NCBI GenBank assembly: GCA_008501825.1
Contig: QQUA01000013.1
Coordinates: 372,001-436,000, forward strand
Direction: 5' to 3'
Origin: Planctomycetota bacterium
Lineage (GTDB): Bacteria > Planctomycetota > UBA1135
DNA length: 64,000 nt
Shown: positions 59,209-64,000 of the stretch, piece after piece
Layout: every line of letters starts with the position of its first letter
Numbering within the stretch: the stretch's first letter is position 1
The notes under the pieces: model-generated
Told to the model about the DNA's origin: nothing
The model's database searches: none
What the model saw: only the letters and a program-made list of their open reading frames with translations
Program-made: the position numbers and the translations under genes

Positions 59209-60377
59209 TCGCCGTCCTCAGGCGTCGGCAGTTCCAGTTGGTAAACCGCCGAGGGATACACCTGCCCCCAATCCAAACCCATGGCCCAGAAGGATTCCAG
59301 AATCCGTCCCACGGATCGGGCCGCTTCGTATTGGTATGGCTTGTTGTTGCGGACGATGTTGATCGGTTTGCTGAGGTCGACGATGGCGTCGTTCAAGAAA
59401 AGGTTGACCTTGTAGACCTTTTCTCCAGTCAAGTTAATCGTGTTCGAAGCTCGATCCACCTTGACCGTCAGCGAGGCCGGCTTGCCGTTGGAATCGGCGG
59501 CTTCAAAGCTCTCCGCCACGATCCAATAGGCCCGGGGCGCCCAAGCTTTGGTGAATTCCATTTTGAATTCGGTCGGATAAGGATTCCGCAGCGTCTCCTT
59601 GCCCAACCAAGTTTCCAAATCGGCGGCCGCAGCCAATTCGGTCAATCCGCACAGTTCGCGATTGGAGCTGGGTAAACCCTCCGGAGTCGAGCCATTGATG
59701 ATCGCTACTCCAGCGAAGTAATAAGGCATCAGGCAGCCGTACTGAGCCGCCACCGCACCACTGTCCCCGAAACCGGCCAAATAAATCCGATTCCAATCCA
59801 GCAGCAATTCCTGGTTCGGAATGCCCAGCCCGGCTCCCAAAATTCGCCCGCGCCCGGCACCTTCCATCATTTGGTCACCGTCAAGATCCCGAAGATCAGG
59901 ACAAGCCACCGCGAATACGCCGGTGACCGCCGAAGGCAAGGCCTCGACCACCGCTTCCGGATCTTCGGCCGGGCCCGGCAACAGCACCAACAACGGCACG
60001 GCGCTCTTCTTCGGGTTGTATTTCTTCGGCACCCACAGGGCCATCTTGCCCGCCGGAGTGTCGCGAACCTGCAACTTGCCGGTCCTGGCCCGGGGCACCA
60101 TGGTTCCTCGCGCTTGCCGCAGAGCTTCCGACCAATCCCCCACCAGGCTGAGGACTTCTTTGCCTCGGGCGGACTTTTGAACGCTTTCCAAGGCTTTGTT
60201 CAAGTCGTCCCGAGCCTTGAGCTGATCCTCGGTCTCTTGGCCGGCTTTGGCTTCCATCCACTTGCCAAGGGGCTTGGCCAACTTCTTGTGATCGCCCGAT
60301 CGGAGAACAGGTTCCCCTTGGGCGTAGCCGAATCCGGAAAGGAGGACCAAGCTGACGAGGGGCAGCAGTTTCATCAT
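59205..60377 (-). CDS. Secreted alpha/beta-hydrolase-fold protein, probably without nucleophile
   Basis: 390 residues from ATG at 60377 (a second ATG follows at 60374). The signal peptide MMKLLPLVSLVLLSGFGYAQ is followed by a helical 90-residue domain and then a hydrolase-like core: ALWVPKKYNPKKSAVPLLVL, LLPGPAEDPEAVVEAL, and RIYLAGFGDSGAVAAQYGCL, where esterases have GxSxG. Here the nucleophile position is Gly (GFGDSG), so activity is doubtful. The C-terminal 100 residues (VYKVNLFLNDAIVDLSKPIN) look like a beta-domain. It overlaps the next gene by 4 bases. Confidence 0.6.
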   Translation of the reverse strand: MMKLLPLVSLVLLSGFGYAQGEPVLRSGDHKKLAKPLGKWMEAKAGQETEDQLKARDDLNKALESVQKSARGKEVLSLVGDWSEALRQARGTMVPRARTGKLQVRDTPAGKMALWVPKKYNPKKSAVPLLVLLPGPAEDPEAVVEALPSAVTGVFAVACPDLRDLDGDQMMEGAGRGRILGAGLGIPNQELLLDWNRIYLAGFGDSGAVAAQYGCLMPYYFAGVAIINGSTPEGLPSSNRELCGLTELAAAADLETWLGKETLRNPYPTEFKMEFTKAWAPRAYWIVAESFEAADSNGKPASLTVKVDRASNTINLTGEKVYKVNLFLNDAIVDLSKPINIVRNNKPYQYEAARSVGRILESFWAMGLDWGQVYPSAVYQLELPTPEDGE

Positions 60378-60388
60378 GGTTTCTAAGG

Positions 60389-61006
60389 TTAAGGGTGCGC
60401 CTGTCGGGCGGCGAGTACGTTGAGGGCCAAATGGCGGGAGCTCCCTTCCAGGGAAACATACGGAGGAGGACTCCGTTGCAACCACAAGAGATTCTGTCGC
60501 AAGCGGTCTTCTTGCGGATATTTGGCTAACGCCTGGCGGAAACCGCTTTTCGCCTCCTGCCAGCGAGATTCACCCCAGAAAGCGAGGCACAGCTCCAAAG
60601 CGGCGTTGGGCCCCAGGTTGGCCAGGTCTTCCACTTCGGAGGCGTTGGCGGGAAGGGCCAGGTCATGCCGGCGGCGATAAAGCAACCAGTTGGCCAGACC
60701 GACGTCGCCGCCCTCGGAGACCAGACTGTGCCAACCGCGGTCCACTTCCTGGACCAGCTCCGCCGTTTCCAGTTGGTCCAAATAGGTCAGACTGCCGTAG
60801 CACAAGCGCCGCCAGGACGGGTCCGCCGGCTGGGGAGCAGCCATCCGCTCGCGCAAGGAATTCAAGGCCTGTTGCTGTTTGGCTCGGTGCAAGCTCAAAC
60901 GCCCCGAATCGGAACCGGGTGCCGCCGGTTCTTGGGCAGGAAGGATGGCTCCCGATCCTGCCAGGCTCAAGACCAAGGCGATGCTTAAGCCGATGCATCC
61001 AGCCAT
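60389..61006 (-). CDS. Exported TPR-like protein of unknown function
   Basis: 205 residues; the start at 61006 lies 22 bases inside the end of purM. The signal peptide is CIGLSIALVLSLAGSGAILP. The rest is helical with a single TPR-like unit near the end (ALELCLAFWGESRWQEAKSG, FRQALAKYPQEDRLRQNLLW). No family recognised. It is the second gene in a closely spaced minus-strand run after purM, with only 11 bases to the next gene. Confidence 0.6.
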   Translation of the reverse strand: MAGCIGLSIALVLSLAGSGAILPAQEPAAPGSDSGRLSLHRAKQQQALNSLRERMAAPQPADPSWRRLCYGSLTYLDQLETAELVQEVDRGWHSLVSEGGDVGLANWLLYRRRHDLALPANASEVEDLANLGPNAALELCLAFWGESRWQEAKSGFRQALAKYPQEDRLRQNLLWLQRSPPPYVSLEGSSRHLALNVLAARQAHP

Positions 61007-62055
61007 TGCACCCCAGGAGTTCGAGTGACTTGCCCAAGAGCGAAGACCGCTTCCCCGGCGGCCTCCAGCCGGCCCCGGATCTCGTCTTCGGAGGCCGAAT
61101 CGACCACCAAAATCATGCCCACCCCCATGTTGAAGGCCCGCCAGGCTTCATCCTTGGCCACCGCCCCTGCCTCAACCAAGGTGGAAAACACCGGCAATTC
61201 CGGAACCGCCGTTCGAGAGACTTCGGCTCCGTGGCCCGGCAACACCCGAGGCAAGTTGCCCGGGACGCCGCCGCCGGTGATGTGAGCCAGGGCGTGAAGG
61301 CCTGGGTGGGTCAACAACTCCTGCAGCAAAGGCAGATAGCAGCGATGGGGTTCCAGCAGGACCTCGGCCACGGTTTGATCCGAAAGGCCGGGGAAGAGGT
61401 CGTCATAACTCAGCCCCATCCGCTCTTCGACGATGCGACGGGCCAAGGAGTAGCCGTTGGTGTGCAAGCCGTTGGAGGCCAAACCCAGCAAGCGATCCCC
61501 GGCTTGGACCCGGCTGCCGTCCAAAATGTGGCGGCGCTCCACCACCCCCACCAGGGTGCCGACCAAATCAAATTCACCGGCGGGATAAACCCCCGGCATT
61601 TCCGCAGTTTCGCCGCCGAGCAAGGTCACGCCATGGGATTTGCATGCCGCCGCCAACCCTTGAAGCAAAGCGGCCACTTGTTCGGGAACCAGGCGGCCGA
61701 CGCCAATGTAGTCGAGGAAGAACAAAGGCCGGGCACCCTGAACCAAAGCATCGTTGATGCAATGGTTGACCAAATCCCAACCCACGGTATCGAATCGGCC
61801 GACGGCGGAAGCGATCCGCACTTTGGTGCCGACGCCATCGGCGGTGGCTACCAGGACCGGTTCCTCGCCTAAACCGTCGGCTCGGAACAGGCCGCCGAAA
61901 CTACCGACGTCGGCCAACACCCGGGGCCCGAAGGTGGCCCGAATGGCGGCTTTGGATTGATCCAAGGCTCGTTCGGCAGCGTCGATATCGACCCCGGCGT
62001 CACGATAACGCAAGCCCTGATCAGAGGAACCGGAGGGTGAGGTGGCGGCGCTCAT
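60985..62055 (-). CDS. purM: Phosphoribosylformylglycinamidine cyclo-ligase
   Basis: 356 residues from ATG at 62055. Motifs are YRDAGVDIDAAERAL, LVATADGVGTKVRIA, NHCINDALVQGARPLFFLDY, LLGGETAEMPGVY, GLASNGLHTNGYSLARRI, HALAHITGGGVPGNLPRV and FNMGVGMILVV. It closes the imidazole ring in purine synthesis, forming AIR with ATP. It leads a minus-strand unit of exported proteins rather than other pur genes, which is unusual. dxr diverges from it, with 75 bases between the starts. Confidence 0.95.
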   Translation of the reverse strand: MSAATSPSGSSDQGLRYRDAGVDIDAAERALDQSKAAIRATFGPRVLADVGSFGGLFRADGLGEEPVLVATADGVGTKVRIASAVGRFDTVGWDLVNHCINDALVQGARPLFFLDYIGVGRLVPEQVAALLQGLAAACKSHGVTLLGGETAEMPGVYPAGEFDLVGTLVGVVERRHILDGSRVQAGDRLLGLASNGLHTNGYSLARRIVEERMGLSYDDLFPGLSDQTVAEVLLEPHRCYLPLLQELLTHPGLHALAHITGGGVPGNLPRVLPGHGAEVSRTAVPELPVFSTLVEAGAVAKDEAWRAFNMGVGMILVVDSASEDEIRGRLEAAGEAVFALGQVTRTPGVQWLDASA

Positions 62056-62130
62056 GGTCCAGCTTTGAAATTCTACGGTTGCAAGCAGTTTTGCGGGCAT
62101 TGCGACCGGTTCCTATCCTAAGAACGAATC

Positions 62131-63255
62131 ATGGCCTCCCCGCGACGCCGTCTCGTCATCCTCGGCGCTACCGGAACGGTTGGACGGCAAGCTCAGGAGA
62201 TCCTGGAGCAAGCCGGTTCCCCGCTTCAGGTAGTGGCCTTGAGCGCCCACCAACGGCGGGCGGAATTGGAAGCCTGTGGCTCCCGCTATCCCGAAGCTTC
62301 TCTGTTCCTCACCTCGCTTCCACAACAGAGCGAGGCTTTGCAGCAGTTTCTGTTGGACGGGGATTACGACCTTTGCTTGCAAGCGATGGTCGGCGCCGCC
62401 GGTCTTCCCTTTTCCGAGGCCGTGTTGTTGGCTGGAAAAGACTTGGCCCTGGCCAACAAGGAATCTCTGGTCATGGCCGGCGGTCATTTGGTGGAGCTGT
62501 CCAAAACCCGCGGCGGCAACATCGTGCCGGTGGATTCGGAACATTGCGCCATTCACCAATGTCTTCCGGCGGCAAACGACCAGAATTCCATTCGCCGTCT
62601 CTATCTCACCGCCTCCGGAGGAGCCTTACGCGATTGGCCGTTGGCGCAACTGGGCGAAGTCAGCCCCGAGCAAGCCTTAGCTCATCCCAACTGGGACATG
62701 GGCCCGCGGATTACGGTGGATTCCGCCACCATGATGAACAAGGCGCTGGAAATCCTGGAAGCCCAACACCTGTTCGGAGTCGACGCCCGTTCGATTCAAG
62801 TTTTGCTCCACCGCCAATCGGTCATTCACAGCATGGTGGAATTCGTAGACGGCTCGGTGTTGGCTCAAATGGGACCGCCGGACATGGCCTTTCCCATTCA
62901 CTACGCCCTTCACTTTCCCCAACGACTGCACAGCCCGCTGTCTGGTTTCCACCCGGAGCTGTTCTCTCAATTGACTTTGCAAACTCCGGAAAGCAAGCGC
63001 TATCCGGCCTTGGAATTGGGTTGGCGGGCGGCAGAAAAAGGCGATCCCGCCGGGGCGGTCCTGAACGCCGCAGACGAAGTCGCCGTCGCCGCCTTTTTGA
63101 AAGGCCGGATTCGATTCCCTGAAATCGCTGAAATCTGCGCAGCGACTTTGGAGTCCATGCCGGCTTTGCCGGCTTCGACCCTGGACGATATCTACGCTGC
63201 GGATCGTTGGGCTCGGGAGCACAGTAGAGCCCGATGCGAAGTTCCAGCCTCCTAA
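62131..63255 (+). CDS. dxr: 1-deoxy-D-xylulose 5-phosphate reductoisomerase
   Basis: 374 residues. NADPH site LVILGATGTVGRQAQEIL, then LALANKESLVMAGGHLVEL, IVPVDSEHCAIHQCL (metal ligands), YLTASGGALRDWPLAQL and HPNWDMGPRITVDSATMMNK are all present, and the C-terminal helical domain is complete. It performs the first committed step of the MEP isoprenoid pathway, making MEP from DXP. rseP follows after 36 bases, the usual dxr-rseP order. Confidence 0.96.
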   Translation: MASPRRRLVILGATGTVGRQAQEILEQAGSPLQVVALSAHQRRAELEACGSRYPEASLFLTSLPQQSEALQQFLLDGDYDLCLQAMVGAAGLPFSEAVLLAGKDLALANKESLVMAGGHLVELSKTRGGNIVPVDSEHCAIHQCLPAANDQNSIRRLYLTASGGALRDWPLAQLGEVSPEQALAHPNWDMGPRITVDSATMMNKALEILEAQHLFGVDARSIQVLLHRQSVIHSMVEFVDGSVLAQMGPPDMAFPIHYALHFPQRLHSPLSGFHPELFSQLTLQTPESKRYPALELGWRAAEKGDPAGAVLNAADEVAVAAFLKGRIRFPEIAEICAATLESMPALPASTLDDIYAADRWAREHSRARCEVPAS

Positions 63256-63291
63256 GGTCCGGCTGTTAAAGACCCGATTCAAATCAGAATC

Positions 63292-64000
63292 ATGTTGCCT
63301 CTTCTCGCCACCATCCTCGGCATCGGCTTGGTCTTGTTCATCCATGAGACCGGCCACTACGTCGCCGCTCGCATGGCCGGAGTCCGGGTGGAAGTTTTCT
63401 CCATCGGTATGGGACCCCGCATCTTCGGTTGGAAGTGGCGGGGATGCGATTTTCGGATTTCGCTGGTTCCCTTCGGTGCTTATGTCCGCATGGCCGGTGA
63501 GGAAATGACCCGCGAAGCCTTGCCGGATGAACTCGGGGCTCAGCCGCCGCGATGGCGCTTCTTCATCTTTGCCGGCGGCATTTTGATGAACTTCTTGTTC
63601 GCCTTGCTTTTGATTCCGGCGCTGTTTCGAATCGGGGTTCCTTTTTACGCCCCGGTGGCCGGTCAAATCGAAGCCGGCGGTCCGGCTTGGCAAGCCGGTA
63701 TGGAACAGGGCGATCGCATCCTGTCGGTGAACGGCAAACCGACTTATGGATTTTTGAATTTCATGTCCACGGTCGCCTTGAGTGAAGCCGGCCAACCCTT
63801 GAACCTTGAGGTGGAAGGCCGAGAAGGCAGCCGCCGCAGCCTGGTTCTGGAGCCCAAATACGACAAAGTTCAAGGATTCCGGCGCGCCGGAGTCAATCCG
63901 CCTCTGGAATCTCGCTTGGAATTGCAAGTCGAAGAAGAGAGCCCGGCTTGGGAAGCCGGTTTGCGCCAAGGCGACCAACTGATTTCTTTAGAAGGGGTGG
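63292..64000 (+). CDS. rseP: Site-2 protease RseP (cut by window end)
   Basis: The frame starts at ATG 63292 and is open to the window end (236 codons visible). The first membrane helix carries the zinc site HETGHYVAARMAG, and FSIGMGPRIFGWKWRG follows. A second helix is FFIFAGGILMNFLFALLLIP. Residues 120-175 form a PDZ domain (GGPAWQAGMEQGDRILSVNG) and a second one begins at the edge (ESPAWEAGLRQGDQLISLEG). The enzyme cleaves membrane anti-sigma factors or signal-peptide remnants; which substrate applies here is unknown. Confidence 0.93.
   Translation, partial: MLPLLATILGIGLVLFIHETGHYVAARMAGVRVEVFSIGMGPRIFGWKWRGCDFRISLVPFGAYVRMAGEEMTREALPDELGAQPPRWRFFIFAGGILMNFLFALLLIPALFRIGVPFYAPVAGQIEAGGPAWQAGMEQGDRILSVNGKPTYGFLNFMSTVALSEAGQPLNLEVEGREGSRRSLVLEPKYDKVQGFRRAGVNPPLESRLELQVEEESPAWEAGLRQGDQLISLEGV

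Noticed and set aside
58101..59675. Plus-strand 524-codon frame
   Set aside because: Rich in Arg/Pro, antisense to two well-packed minus-strand genes with domains.
62677..63978. Minus-strand 433-codon frame
   Set aside because: Antisense to dxr and rseP, both with complete family motifs.
1..64000. CRISPR array, rRNA operon, insertion sequence or prophage structural genes
   Set aside because: No regularly spaced repeats, no rRNA, no transposase and no phage head or tail proteins were seen. The integrase alone indicates an island, not a prophage.

Overview
The window reads as a chromosome segment of a bacterium, most likely a member of the Planctomycetota. The reasons are several Ser/Thr protein kinases with WD40 or TPR tails, ECF sigma factor genes beside two of those kinases, many secreted repeat proteins (HEAT, Kelch, FG-GAP, G8) and frequent GTG/TTG starts, all next to ordinary bacterial housekeeping genes. 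The phylum is an inference from gene content; the window has no rRNA.

Layout. Positions 1-4616 look like the end of a genomic island inserted at the 3' end of a tRNA-Val gene. It holds an SF1 (UvrD-like) helicase overlapping a truncated upstream gene, a HEPN-motif protein with zinc ribbons, a small membrane-anchored protein, and a tyrosine integrase broken by a one-base frameshift. From 4712 to 11677 come pcnB-like, rsmG, a 1231-aa WD40 kinase, tRNA-Trp, tRNA-Leu(CAG), smpB and the one-piece tmRNA gene. Just after the tmRNA, 11739-14294 is a more A+T-rich cassette: a small KOW-like protein, a Schlafen/AlbA_2-GHKL protein and a ParA ATPase. I consider this cassette and the tRNA-Val island the best candidates for undescribed (probably defence-related) systems. 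14421-26775 carries a ClpP-like protein, a giant G8-domain secreted protein, and two ECF sigma/kinase pairs around a secreted Kelch protein.

26968-34662 holds a lipoprotein, a YbhN-type flippase-like membrane protein, a PfkB kinase, thpR, recA (with unusual tails) and alaS. 34789-40464 is the canonical fatty-acid/phospholipid cluster rpmF-plsX-fabH-fabD-fabG-acpP-fabF, followed by a eukaryote-type UDP-sugar pyrophosphorylase and tRNA-Leu(CAA). 42717-46000 holds a secreted subtilase and an FG-GAP protein whose base composition changes abruptly inside the gene. 46000-54325 holds a CvpA-like protein, unknown proteins, a NifU-N domain protein, a MaoC hydratase, a histidine phosphatase and two tandem secreted HEAT-repeat paralogs closed by a strong terminator.

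The last part runs mainly on the minus strand: a lipoprotein hydrolase and a TetR regulator that share a 21-bp near-identical element, then a tightly packed six-gene unit led by purM that includes a membrane spermidine-synthase-like protein and several uncharacterised secreted proteins. On the plus strand, dxr and the start of the rseP site-2 protease gene close the window. Working together: fab/plsX/acpP supply fatty acids, dxr isoprenoids, rsmG/thpR/alaS/smpB/ssrA support translation, recA repair, and the sigma/kinase pairs probably link cell-surface signals to transcription.
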